Source: Flavobacterium sp. LHD-80
GTDB taxonomy: Bacteria > Bacteroidota > Bacteroidia > Flavobacteriales > Flavobacteriaceae
DNA: 64,000 nt
Assembly (NCBI RefSeq): GCF_030929605.1
Contig: NZ_JAVFVS010000001.1
Location: 496,001 to 560,000, forward strand
Direction: 5' to 3'
The notes under the pieces: generated by a model
Databases searched by the model: none
What the model saw: only the letters and a program-made list of their open reading frames with translations
Told to the model about the DNA's origin: nothing
Program-made: the position numbers and the translations under genes
In this document: piece after piece, positions 33,085 to 41,976 of the stretch
Numbering within the stretch: the first letter of the stretch is position 1
Layout of the letters: every line of letters starts with the position of its first letter

Positions 33085-34713
33085 TTAAACCTGAATTACG
33101 CCCAAATTAAATGGTTTTTGAATTGGAGCGTGGTTTGCTGCTTCAATTCCCATAGAAATCCATGTGCGTGTATCTAAAGGATCAATAATGGCATCTGTCC
33201 ATAGTCTTGAAGCTGCATAATAAGGTGAAGTCTGCTCGTCGTATCGTGCTTTTATTTTATTGAATAACTCCGTTTCTTTGGCTTCATCTACAACTTCGCC
33301 TTTTGCTTTAAGTGAAGAAGCTTCTATCTGCGCTAAAACTTTTGCTGCTTGTGTGCCTCCCATAACAGCAAGTTCTGCACTTGGCCAAGCAAATATTAAT
33401 CTTGGGTCATAGGCTTTTCCGCACATAGCATAGTTTCCTGCACCGTACGAGTTGCCTACAATTACAGTAAATTTTGGAACAACTGAATTGCTGACAGCAT
33501 TTACCATTTTGGCACCGTCTTTAATAATACCGCCATGTTCCGATTTAGAACCCACCATGAAACCAGTAACATCTTGTAAAAACACTAACGGAATTTTCTT
33601 TTGATTGCAATTTGCTATAAAACGGGTTGCTTTGTCAGCACTATCAGAATAAATAACACCGCCAAATTGCATTTCGCCTTTTTTGGTTTTTACGACTTTT
33701 CGTTGATTGGCAATAATTCCAACTGCCCAGCCGTCAATTCTGGCATAACCAGTAATCAGAGATTGACCATAACCTTCTTTATAAGCTTCAAATTCTGAAT
33801 TATCAACCAAACGATTAATGATTTCCATCATATCATATTGCTCATTTCTGGCTTTTGGCAAAATTCCGTAAATATCTTTTGGTTCAAGCGCAGGTTTTTC
33901 GGCTTTGATTCGGTTGTAGCCCGCTTTGTCAAAATCACCAATTTTATCTACAATATTCTTTATTTTATCTAAAGCATCTTTATCATCTTTTGCTTTATAA
34001 TCTGTAACTCCAGAGATTTCGCAATGTGTTGTTGCACCTCCTAAAGTTTCATTATCGATAGTTTCTCCAATCGCCGCTTTCACCAAATAGCTTCCGGCAA
34101 GAAAAATACTTCCAGTTTTATCAACAATTAAAGCTTCGTCGCTCATGATTGGCAAGTAGGCTCCTCCTGCAACACAGCTTCCCATAACGGCAGCAATTTG
34201 GGTAATTCCCATACTGCTCATTTGAGCATTGTTTCTAAAAATACGGCCAAAATGTTCTTTGTCAGGAAAAATTTCATCTTGCATTGGCAGATAAACTCCT
34301 GCGCTGTCAACTAAATAAATAATTGGAAGTCGGTTTTCCATTGCAATTTCTTGCGCGCGAAGATTTTTCTTTCCTGTAATAGGAAACCAGGCTCCGGCTT
34401 TCACAGTAGCATCATTAGCTACTACAATACATTGTTTTCCTCTAATATAGCCAATTTTCACCACAACACCACCAGAAGGACATCCTCCATGTTCAGCATA
34501 CATACCATCGCCGGCAAAACCTCCAATTTCAATATATTTTGAATTTTCATCCAATAAATAAGCGATTCTTTCACGAGCAGTCATTTTTCCTTCAGCGTGC
34601 AGTTTTTCGATACGTTTTTCACCTCCGCCTAATTTCACTTTGGCAAATTTTTGTTTTAATTCTGAAAGGAGTAATTTATTGTGATCTTCGTTTTTATTGA
34701 AGTTTAAATCCAT
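33085..34713 (-). CDS. Acyl-CoA carboxylase, carboxyltransferase (beta) subunit
   Basis: A 542-residue carboxyltransferase with two crotonase-like halves. The N half has GGCPSGGVVVKIGYI and the oxyanion glycines VAGGAYLPIMSDE, the C half GFMVGSKSEHGGIIKDGAKMV and GNSYGAGNYAMCGKAYDPRLIFAWP. The latter is typical of biotin-dependent propionyl- or methylcrotonyl-CoA carboxylases. WPSAELAVMGG-x-QAA resembles methylcrotonyl-CoA carboxylase beta subunits. No biotin carboxylase or biotin carrier gene is adjacent, so the acyl-CoA substrate stays open. Confidence 0.9.
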   Translation of the reverse strand: MDLNFNKNEDHNKLLLSELKQKFAKVKLGGGEKRIEKLHAEGKMTARERIAYLLDENSKYIEIGGFAGDGMYAEHGGCPSGGVVVKIGYIRGKQCIVVANDATVKAGAWFPITGKKNLRAQEIAMENRLPIIYLVDSAGVYLPMQDEIFPDKEHFGRIFRNNAQMSSMGITQIAAVMGSCVAGGAYLPIMSDEALIVDKTGSIFLAGSYLVKAAIGETIDNETLGGATTHCEISGVTDYKAKDDKDALDKIKNIVDKIGDFDKAGYNRIKAEKPALEPKDIYGILPKARNEQYDMMEIINRLVDNSEFEAYKEGYGQSLITGYARIDGWAVGIIANQRKVVKTKKGEMQFGGVIYSDSADKATRFIANCNQKKIPLVFLQDVTGFMVGSKSEHGGIIKDGAKMVNAVSNSVVPKFTVIVGNSYGAGNYAMCGKAYDPRLIFAWPSAELAVMGGTQAAKVLAQIEASSLKAKGEVVDEAKETELFNKIKARYDEQTSPYYAASRLWTDAIIDPLDTRTWISMGIEAANHAPIQKPFNLGVIQV

Positions 34714-34824
34714 GATATAATATTGATTTTACAAAATAGTGTTGGCTAATTTACAAAATCAATTGAAATAAACCGAAAGTTTTAAAAATGCCTAAATTTT
34801 AAATTTTAGCGATATTAAGGCATA

Positions 34825-34855
34825 AAAAAAACAGAAGTTTTGTGCTTCTGTTTTT
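34825..34855. terminator. Terminator downstream of lpxD
   Basis: AAAAAACAGAAG and CTTCTGTTTTT form a hairpin with a 7-base loop and A and T tracts. On the minus strand it ends the lpxD transcript before the carboxylase gene. Confidence 0.9.
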
Positions 34856-34876
34856 GTATAATTAATTAAATCGTGA

Positions 34877-35875
34877 TTATTTTTTTGGACTGCAGACCAT
34901 TTGCTTCAACATTGCCCATTGCTTAAGAGCATCGCGAGCTTCAACAGCTGGATAACCCAGCATTGTTTTTCCTGCAGGAACATCTCCAGTAACTCCAGAT
35001 CCGGCGCCAACTACCGCTCCATCTCCAATAGTAGTATGATCTTTTATTGATGCGCTTCCGCCAATGATAACACCATTTCCTAAGGTTACAGAACCTGCCA
35101 AACCGCTGTTTCCAGCCATAATACAAAATTTGCCTAATTTACTGTTGTGTCCAATTTGAACTAAATTGTCGATCTTGCATCCATCGCCTAAAACAGTAGA
35201 ACTAAATTTGCCACGGTCAACACAAGTGTTTGCTCCAATTTCGACACCATTTCCGATAATTACATTTCCAATTTGCGGAATTTTCACAAGCCCGTTTTCT
35301 TTGCAGGGACGAAACCCAAAACCATCAGCACCAATAGTTGCATTTGGGTGAATAATACAGTCGCTCCCAATATGACAGCGCTCGCGTACAACTGTTCCAG
35401 ACCAAATTACAGTGTTTTTTCCAATGGTACATTCGTCTAAAATTGTCACATTTGGGTATATGGTCACATTTGCACCAATTTCAACTTTAGGCCCAATGTA
35501 ACAGCCAGCACCAATTCTAGCGCCATCTGCTATTATTGCTGTTTCATCAATAGTGGCTGTTTTATGAATATTACTGCGAAATATAGGTGTAGGAGGGGCA
35601 AAAAGGGCAAGAATTTGAGACATGGCCAAATCGGCATTTTTTACTTTAATAAAAGCACGATTTTCACCAGGTTCTATTGAAATATCTTCATTGACAACTG
35701 CGATCGAAGCATTTGATGCCTGCCAATGTTTTTCATATTTTTTATTACCTATAAATGAAATTTGCGAAGTCGTTGCTTTTTCCAGTTGCTCGGTTGCAGT
35801 TATGCTTTGAGAAGTTGAGCCGTATATCACGCCATTAATTACTTCGTTAATCTCTTGAATTGAATAGGATTTCAT
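34877..35875 (-). CDS. lpxD: UDP-3-O-acylglucosamine N-acyltransferase
   Basis: A 332-residue lipid A enzyme that adds the second hydroxyacyl chain from acyl-ACP. The N-terminal uridine-binding domain (about 1-100) is followed by a left-handed beta-helix of hexapeptides and the catalytic His in VQIGHNSKLG. Length is close to E. coli LpxD (341). It is not next to lpxA, lpxC or fabZ, so it may be an additional lpxD copy. It stands alone between two terminators. Confidence 0.93.
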   Translation of the reverse strand: MKSYSIQEINEVINGVIYGSTSQSITATEQLEKATTSQISFIGNKKYEKHWQASNASIAVVNEDISIEPGENRAFIKVKNADLAMSQILALFAPPTPIFRSNIHKTATIDETAIIADGARIGAGCYIGPKVEIGANVTIYPNVTILDECTIGKNTVIWSGTVVRERCHIGSDCIIHPNATIGADGFGFRPCKENGLVKIPQIGNVIIGNGVEIGANTCVDRGKFSSTVLGDGCKIDNLVQIGHNSKLGKFCIMAGNSGLAGSVTLGNGVIIGGSASIKDHTTIGDGAVVGAGSGVTGDVPAGKTMLGYPAVEARDALKQWAMLKQMVCSPKK

Positions 35876-36210
35876 TTATTGTATCTAATAGTATTTGGGG
35901 TTAATTTTTGCCAAATAAAATAAATTACATTTTAATTACCTAATATTTTTATCGTGTTTATTGAAAGATATTTAAAATAATAGTTTAAATATTACAAAAT
36001 TAACATTTTAGCTATTAAAATTTTATCGGTTTTCTAATTTTTAAACCAAGTGAATGCATAGGTTTATGTTGCTTAAAAAGAAGTGTTTAGCTTTTTTTGA
36101 AGAAATGGAGAAAAGTTTTTTTATTGATAAGCAGTAACTTACATTTATTTTGTTAATTGCTTGAAGGCCAAAAAAAACGATTCGCTTTTTGAAAGGAATC
36201 GTTTTCTGTT
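35876..36210. other. Gene-free interval between msrB and lpxD
   Basis: A very AT-rich 335-base stretch upstream of lpxD and downstream of msrB. Apart from the terminator at 36171-36204 no gene or repeat was recognised; it must hold the lpxD promoter, but no exact TAnnTTTG is seen. Confidence 0.5.
36171..36204. terminator. Terminator downstream of msrB
   Basis: AAAACGATTC pairs with GAATCGTTTT around a loop of about 11 bases, with A-rich flanks, directly before the msrB stop codon on the plus-strand map. Confidence 0.88.
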
Positions 36211-36657
36211 TTAATCTTTAATTTTAGAGAGAGAAACTGCATTTATACAATAACGCAGACCGCTTGGCGGAGGACCATCTGGGAAAACGTGCCCTAAATG
36301 TCCATCGCAAACATTGCAGACAACTTCAACCCGAATCATTCCGTATGACTTATCAGCATGATATCCAATTGCATTTTCTTTAATTGGCTGTGTAAAAGAA
36401 GGCCATCCTGTTCCTGATTCAAATTTTTCGCTTGCATCAAATAAAACGGTTCCGCAGCATTTACATTCGTAAATTCCTGGATCAAACAAACTGCATAGTT
36501 CAGAGCTAAAAGATCTTTCAGTTCCTTTTAAACGTGTAACTTGAAATTCTTCAAGCGTTAGAAGCTGTTTCCATTCTTCGTCCGTTTTCTCCACTCTTTT
36601 ATCCGGAGTGGGATTTCCTTTATTTGTAAAATGAATTACATCGGCCCATTTTATCAT
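36211..36657 (-). CDS. msrB: Peptide-methionine (R)-S-oxide reductase
   Basis: A 148-residue repair enzyme for methionine-R-sulfoxide. Motifs are CKCCG and CNVCDGHLGHVF (two CxxC pairs that bind zinc), GWPSFTQP for the substrate pocket and the catalytic cysteine in RYCINAVSL. No signal peptide, so it acts in the cytoplasm. It follows prfB on the same strand, with a palindromic repeat in between. Confidence 0.96.
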   Translation of the reverse strand: MIKWADVIHFTNKGNPTPDKRVEKTDEEWKQLLTLEEFQVTRLKGTERSFSSELCSLFDPGIYECKCCGTVLFDASEKFESGTGWPSFTQPIKENAIGYHADKSYGMIRVEVVCNVCDGHLGHVFPDGPPPSGLRYCINAVSLSKIKD

Positions 36658-36672
36658 AATTTTTTTGTTTTA

Positions 36673-36735
36673 AAGTTTCAGGTTTCAGGTTTCAAGTTTA
36701 CAGTGACTGCAAACTGAGACTGAACACTAAAAAAA
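36673..36735. repeat. Palindromic repeat, GTTTCAGGTTTCAAG family, copy 2
   Basis: Units AGTTTCAGGTTTCAGGTTTC are followed by ACTGCAAACTGAGACTGAAC and two ACTGAACACT units. It lies between prfB and msrB. The inverse arm is less complete than in copy 1 (7505-7568). Confidence 0.65.
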
Positions 36736-36747
36736 CTGAACACTGTT

Positions 36748-37846
36748 TTACTCTTCCTCTTTCTGTCCCATCATCATTAAATATGCTTTAAGGAATGGGT
36801 CAATATTTCCGTTCATTACGCCGTCAACATCGCTGGTTTCATAACCTGTACGAACGTCTTTTACTAATTTATAAGGTTGCATCACGTAATTACGTATTTG
36901 CGAACCCCATTCAATTTTCATTTTTCCAGCCTCAATATCAGCACGTTGTGCCTGTTGTTTCTTTAATTCAATTTCATACAACTGAGAACGAAGCATTTGC
37001 ATAGCACGCTGTCTGTTGTCTTGTTGCGAACGAGTTTCAGAACATTGAATCTGGATTCCGGTTGGTTTGTGAACCAGCTGTACTTTAGTTTCAACTTTAT
37101 TTACGTTCTGTCCTCCGGCACCACTTGATCTAGAAGTTGTAATTTCGATATCAGCAGGGTTAATGTCGATTTCGATACTGTCATCAACAAGCGGATAAAC
37201 GTAAACGGATACGAAAGAAGTATGACGTTTTGCATTACTGTCAAAAGGTGAAATTCTAACCAAACGATGGACACCATTTTCTCCTTTTAAGTAACCAAAA
37301 GAATAATCGCCTTCAAACTCTAAAGTCACGGTTTTGATTCCGGCAACATCACCTTCCTGAAAGTTAAGTTCTTTTATTTTGTAGCCATAACTTTCACCCC
37401 ACATCATGTACATACGCATCAACATTCCGGCCCAGTCACAACTTTCAGTTCCTCCGGCTCCGGCCGTAATTTGAACAACAGCGCATAGACTGTCTCCTTC
37501 GTCAGAAAGCATGTTTTTGAATTCGATGTTTTCAATATGCGCTTGTGCACCGCTGTATTGTTCGTCTAGTTCTTCTACAGTAAGTTCACCTTCTTTATAA
37601 AAATCATAAGCAAGCTGCAGCTCATCTGTAAGCTCGACGGCTTTGTCATAATCTTCAATCCATTTTTTCTTGTTTCGAAGATTTTTTACGATGTTTTCTG
37701 CTTCTTTGGCATTGTTCCAAAAATCAGGCGCAAAAGTTTTTTCTTCTTCGTTTGCAATTTCGATTAGCTTGGCATCAACGTCAAAGATACCTCCTCAACG
37801 CACCAAGGCGCTCCACAATACCTTTTACTTGTTCGGCTGTTGTCAT
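36748..37846 (-). CDS. prfB: Peptide chain release factor 2, with programmed +1 frameshift
   Basis: Release factor for UGA and UAA codons. Translation starts at the ATG 37846-37844 and reads 21 codons ([10 protein letters not shown]...LRRYL) to an in-frame TGA at 37783-37781. Slippage at CTT TGA C then gives GAC and a further 344 codons, 365 residues in all, the E. coli length. An AGGAGG stands three bases before the CTT, as in the classical autoregulatory site. The second part has SPF (about 199-201), which reads the stop codon, and GGQ (about 244-246), which triggers peptide release. The gene is complete when the frameshift is allowed: join 37846..37784 and 37782..36748. Confidence 0.97.
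37781..37795 (-). promoter_or_regulatory. RF2 frameshift signal: internal SD, slippery CTT and TGA
   Basis: On the minus strand the sequence reads AGG AGG TAT CTT TGA C. The SD-like hexamer, the 3-base spacer, the CTT slippery codon and the poor-context TGA C all match the known RF2 site, by which low RF2 levels favour slippage and so RF2 synthesis. Confidence 0.93.
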
Positions 37847-38224
37847 AAATTAATAAGTAGTTTTAAGATGTTTTTTGTTGAAATTACAGTTGTTTGTTTA
37901 TATAATTTCTTTATACAAAAATAAGATTTAGTTTTTAGAATACAGTAATAATTTTAGAATACAGCGATTAGTCTGTAAATGATTAAAGATTAGTAGTTTT
38001 AGGTTGTTTTTTTGTTTTTGAAAAGAAGCTGTTTCTTTTCAAATGAAATAGTTTCTAAACTTGGAACTCAATTTTTGAATTATTAATGTTAGTTTTATAT
38101 GTTTTTTATAAATATTACGTTAATTTGGTTGTATAGTAATCGAAAGTTAAAATTTATGAAAACTTACGATTAATAAATAACAGTAATACGTAATTTTGCT
38201 GTCCAAAAAAGATATTAGTTTTAT
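37847..38224. other. Gene-free interval between prfB and threonine aldolase
   Basis: A 378-base AT-rich region between divergent genes. Only the -7 box at 38191-38198 for the threonine aldolase gene was recognised. No repeat, RNA gene or coding sequence is seen. Confidence 0.55.
38191..38198 (+). promoter_or_regulatory. Promoter -7 box of the threonine aldolase gene
   Basis: TAATTTTG matches TAnnTTTG, 26 bases before the ATG. Confidence 0.6.
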
Positions 38225-39244
38225 ATGGAAATAAATTTAGTTAGCGATACCATTACTAAACCTACATACGAAATGCTGCAATATATGTTTAACGCACAAG
38301 TTGGCGACGACGTATATAAGCAGGATCCTACAGTTATCGAATTAGAAACAAGAGTAGCCGAATTTTTTGGTATGGAAGCTGGACTTTTTTTTCCGTCGGG
38401 AACTATGGCAAACCAAACTGCCATTAAATTACACACACAACCGGGTGAGCAATTAATTGCCGACAAATTTGCGCACGTTTATAATTTTGAAGGAGGAGGA
38501 GTTTCTTTTAACAGCGGTGTTTCATGCTGTTTGTTAGATGGCGACCGAGGGATGATCAACGCATCTCAAGTTGCGGCTGCAATCAACGATCCAGAGTTTT
38601 ATCATAGTCCGTTAACGAGTTTGGTTTGTGTAGAAAATACAACTAATAAAGGAGGCGGTGCTTGTTATGAACTTGAAGATTTAAGAGATATAAAAAAGGT
38701 ATGCGATGCCAATAATTTAAAATTCCATTTAGACGGAGCGAGAATTTGGAATGCATTAGTAGCTAAAAGACAAAATCCGAAGGAATTTGGAGCAATTTTC
38801 GATACTATTTCAGTTTGTTTGTCAAAAGGATTAGGTGCGCCAATTGGTTCTGTTTTGCTTGGAACTAAAGCTGATGTTCATAGAGCGTTGAGAATCAGAA
38901 AGATATTAGGTGGGGGAATGCGTCAAGTTGGATATTTGGCAGCTGCCGGATTATATGCTTTGGCAAATAATATTGAAAGATTAGCTGAAGATCACAGAAG
39001 AGCTAAAGAAATTGGAGCTGTTTTAAGCACAAAATCTTGGGTTTCAAGTGTTGAACCAGTAGAAACTAATATTTTAATTTTTTCTTTGGCAGAAGGTTAT
39101 AGTGATCAGCTTTTAATCGAAAAATTAAAACAAAAAAACATTTTAATAAGCTCTTTAGGCCGCAATAAACTAAGAATCGTAACGCATTTAGATTACAAAG
39201 AAGTGATGCATACGTATGTTATGGAGACATTTTCGAAAATTTAA
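38225..39244 (+). CDS. ltaE: Low-specificity L-threonine aldolase
   Basis: A 339-residue PLP enzyme that cleaves threonine or allo-threonine to glycine and acetaldehyde. The start INLVSDTITKPTYEM and VGDDVYKQDPTV are family hallmarks. FHLDGARIWNA holds the cofactor Asp-x-Ala-Arg, and the Schiff-base lysine is in CLSKGLGAPIGS. Full length. It is a single gene, ending in a repeat and a strong hairpin. Confidence 0.94.
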   Translation: MEINLVSDTITKPTYEMLQYMFNAQVGDDVYKQDPTVIELETRVAEFFGMEAGLFFPSGTMANQTAIKLHTQPGEQLIADKFAHVYNFEGGGVSFNSGVSCCLLDGDRGMINASQVAAAINDPEFYHSPLTSLVCVENTTNKGGGACYELEDLRDIKKVCDANNLKFHLDGARIWNALVAKRQNPKEFGAIFDTISVCLSKGLGAPIGSVLLGTKADVHRALRIRKILGGGMRQVGYLAAAGLYALANNIERLAEDHRRAKEIGAVLSTKSWVSSVEPVETNILIFSLAEGYSDQLLIEKLKQKNILISSLGRNKLRIVTHLDYKEVMHTYVMETFSKI

Positions 39245-39385
39245 GATGCTAAGGTTCTAAGTTGCTAAGATTCTAAGGCTTTTCCTTTGTAAAAAAAAAA
39301 GACGCACAATTTGTGCGTCTTTTTTTAATCTTGAGTTCTTGTAAATCTTAGTACCTCAGAACCTTAGTGCCTCAGAACCTTATTT
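39243..39385. repeat. Intergenic repeat, GATGCTAAGGTTCTAAG family, copy 3
   Basis: Direct units (GATGCTAAGGTTCTAAG, TTGCTAAGATTCTAAGG) follow the threonine aldolase stop, and inverse units (CTTAGTACCTCAGAACC) lead into the end of the ybaB-like gene. The terminator at 39294-39327 sits between the arms. The last bases of the ybaB-like gene merge with the repeat. Confidence 0.75.
39294..39327. terminator. Bidirectional terminator between threonine aldolase and the YbaB gene
   Basis: AAAAAGACGCACA and TGTGCGTCTTTTT form a perfect hairpin with a 3-base loop and A and T tracts at both ends. Confidence 0.94.
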
Positions 39386-39700
39386 GAAAAGATTATCCAT
39401 CCCTGGAATCATCGGCATATCCATTTTGGCAACAGCATCAAGTTCTCTTTCGTTTACGCTTGTTGCTCTTTCAATTGCTTTGTTTAATGTTACAATTAAG
39501 TAATCTTCTAGTTGTTCTTTGTCTTCTAAAAGAGAGTCATCAACAGAGATTGTTTTTATTTTTCTATTTGCAGTAATTGTTATCTTCAATAATCCGTCAG
39601 CGCTTTGTTCGTCAATCAAAACTGTATCTAAGCGTTTCTTAGTATCTTCAATTTTTTGTTGGGTTTCTTTAAGTTTGCCCATCATTCCCATTAAATCCAT
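39380..39700 (-). CDS. YbaB/EbfC family nucleoid-associated protein
   Basis: A 106-residue DNA-binding protein. The helical N terminus ([22 protein letters not shown]), central beta strands ([23 protein letters not shown]) and C-terminal helix with PGMDNLF are typical of YbaB. The family forms dimers that bind DNA and compact the nucleoid. It is not next to dnaX or recR as in many bacteria. A -7 box (TAATTTTG, 39729-39736 on the minus strand) lies 28 bases upstream. Confidence 0.9.
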   Translation of the reverse strand: MDLMGMMGKLKETQQKIEDTKKRLDTVLIDEQSADGLLKITITANRKIKTISVDDSLLEDKEQLEDYLIVTLNKAIERATSVNERELDAVAKMDMPMIPGMDNLFK

Positions 39701-39728
39701 TTTTCTTGATTTTTTAAATTATTTAAGA

Positions 39729-39736
39729 CAAAATTA
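39729..39736 (-). promoter_or_regulatory. Promoter -7 box of the YbaB-family gene
   Basis: TAATTTTG on the minus strand, an exact TAnnTTTG match. Confidence 0.55.
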
Positions 39737-39843
39737 GTATATTGCTATGGTAAATCAATAGAATATTTTATGAAAAAATTAATTTTCGTTCCTTTTGATT
39801 GTACTACTTTTGCTCCTTCGTATTTAAAATAAATGCTCAATCA

Positions 39844-41907
39844 ATGCAAAATAATATAATGGCTCCCGAAGCCAAAGAAATTCCAAAGAAACTTAAAAAA
39901 CATAAAGAGACCAGAATTGATAATTACTTTTGGCTGAATGACCGCGAAAATCCAGAAGTTATCGATTATCTGAACAAGGAAAATGATTACTATCAAAATA
40001 TGACCGCTCATACTAAAGATTTGCAAGAATCTTTATATGAGGAAATGAAAAGCAGAATTAAAGAAGATGATTCTTCTGTTCCTTATTTTTACAATGGCTA
40101 TTTTTATATTACACGTTTTGAAACAGGTCAGGATTATCCAATTTTTGCCAGAAAAAAAGGAAGTCTTTCTGCAGATGAAGAAATTTTGTTCAACTGTAAT
40201 GAATTGGCAAAAGGTCATGCTTATTTCAAATTAGGCGGTTTAAGCATTAGTCCTGATAATAAATTTGCCAGTTTTGGAGTGGATATTGTAGGAAGAAGAA
40301 TTTATACTGTTCAAGTTAAAAATTTAGAAACAGGAGAAATTCTTTCAGATAAAATCGAAAATGCAACAGGAAGTTCAGTTTGGGCAAATGACAACAATAC
40401 TTTGTTTTACACTAGACAAGATGAGGTTACATTGCGTGCAGACAAAATTTTTCGACATAAATTAAATACAGATTCTGCAGCTGACGTTTTAGTTTATAAT
40501 GAAACAGATGACACTTTTAATGTTTCTGTTCATAAAGAAAAATCTAAAAAATATATTGTAATCAGTTCAGGAAGTACTTTGACAACTGAATATAGGATTT
40601 TAAATTCTGATAATCCAGATGGAGACTTTGAAGTTTTTCAAACACGCGTTCGCGGATTAGAATATAGCATTTCACATTTTGAAGATTCGTTTTATGTTTT
40701 GACTAATAAAGACAAAGCGACGAATTTTAAATTGATGAAAACGCCTGAAAATAGAACAGGGAAGAGAAATTGGGTGGATGTTATTCCGCACAGAGAAGAT
40801 GTTTTGTTGGAAGATATTGAAATCTTCAAAAATTACTTAGTCGTTGAAGAACGCTCAAATGGTTTGAATCACATCAGAATCATGCCTTGGAATGTCGATG
40901 AACCTGATTACTATCTGCCATTCGGAAGTGAAACATACAATGCTTATACAACAACTAATATTGATTTTGACACCGATATTTTGCGTTACAGCTATCAGTC
41001 ACTTGCAACGCCATCGTCTGTAATTGATTTTAATATGAAAACTAAAACCAAGGAAATCTTAAAAGAACAACAGGTTTTAGGTGGAAAATTTGATAAAGAA
41101 AATTATATAGAAGAACGAGTTTGGGTAACGGCAAGAGATGGTGTAAAGGTGCCAATTTCTATGATTTATAGAAAAGGATTGGAGAAAAATGGCAAAAATC
41201 CGCTTTTATTGTATGCATATGGCTCATATGGAATTACAATGGATACTTATTTCTCGTCAACAAGACTTTCGCTCTTAGACCGCGGATTTGTTTACGCCAT
41301 CGCTCATATACGTGGTGGAGAAGACTTAGGAAGACAATGGTATGAGGACGGAAAACTGTTAAAAAAGAAAAATACCTTTACAGATTTCATCGATTGCTCT
41401 AAATTTGTAATAAACGAGAAATACACTTCTTCTAAACATTTATACGCAGAAGGAGGATCAGCAGGGGGACTTTTGATGGGAGTTATTGCAAACGAAGCTC
41501 CTGAATTATATAACGGAGTAATTGCTCAGGTTCCTTTTGTTGATGTTATAACAACAATGTTAGACGATACAATTCCGTTAACAACTGGAGAATACGATGA
41601 ATGGGGCAACCCAAACAATAAAAAATACTATGATTATATGTTGTCATACTCGCCGTATGATAATGTAAAAGAGCAAGATTATCCAAACATGTATGTATCT
41701 ACAGGATTGCACGATTCGCAGGTACAATATTGGGAGCCTGCCAAATGGGTAGCTAAATTGAGAAATATGAAGACAAATGAGAAGCTTTTGTTTTTAGATA
41801 CCAATATGGATGCCGGACATGGCGGTGCTTCAGGACGTTTTGAGGCTTTGAAGGACTTAGCAAAAGAATTTAGTTTTTTATTAGATTTAGAGAAAATTAA
41901 AAGCTAA
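39844..41907 (+). CDS. S9 family peptidase (oligopeptidase B-like)
   Basis: A 687-residue serine peptidase with an N-terminal beta-propeller (about 60-400) and an alpha/beta hydrolase domain. The nucleophile is in AEGGSAGGLLMG and the catalytic His in MDAGHGGASGR. RIDNYFWLNDRENPEV near the start and GLHDSQVQYWEPAKW are close to oligopeptidase B. The ATG at 39844 is used. A TTG start 15 codons earlier is unlikely, as a -7 box (TACTTTTG, 39805-39812) lies in that extension. The extension also looks like the end of a signal peptide (FKINAQS), whose start (MKKLIFVPF, 39770) is in another frame, so a secreted form broken by a frameshift is possible. Confidence 0.88.
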   Translation: MQNNIMAPEAKEIPKKLKKHKETRIDNYFWLNDRENPEVIDYLNKENDYYQNMTAHTKDLQESLYEEMKSRIKEDDSSVPYFYNGYFYITRFETGQDYPIFARKKGSLSADEEILFNCNELAKGHAYFKLGGLSISPDNKFASFGVDIVGRRIYTVQVKNLETGEILSDKIENATGSSVWANDNNTLFYTRQDEVTLRADKIFRHKLNTDSAADVLVYNETDDTFNVSVHKEKSKKYIVISSGSTLTTEYRILNSDNPDGDFEVFQTRVRGLEYSISHFEDSFYVLTNKDKATNFKLMKTPENRTGKRNWVDVIPHREDVLLEDIEIFKNYLVVEERSNGLNHIRIMPWNVDEPDYYLPFGSETYNAYTTTNIDFDTDILRYSYQSLATPSSVIDFNMKTKTKEILKEQQVLGGKFDKENYIEERVWVTARDGVKVPISMIYRKGLEKNGKNPLLLYAYGSYGITMDTYFSSTRLSLLDRGFVYAIAHIRGGEDLGRQWYEDGKLLKKKNTFTDFIDCSKFVINEKYTSSKHLYAEGGSAGGLLMGVIANEAPELYNGVIAQVPFVDVITTMLDDTIPLTTGEYDEWGNPNNKKYYDYMLSYSPYDNVKEQDYPNMYVSTGLHDSQVQYWEPAKWVAKLRNMKTNEKLLFLDTNMDAGHGGASGRFEALKDLAKEFSFLLDLEKIKS

Positions 41908-41922
41908 TTAGAAAAATTTTGT

Positions 41923-41930
41923 TAAATTTG
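41923..41930 (+). promoter_or_regulatory. Promoter -7 box of the second cysteine-synthase-family gene
   Basis: TAAATTTG matches TAnnTTTG, 46 bases before the ATG at 41977. Confidence 0.55.
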
Positions 41931-41976
41931 CAACCTATCGGGGGTTTTAAAAAAGCCTTTGATTAACTATTTTTTT

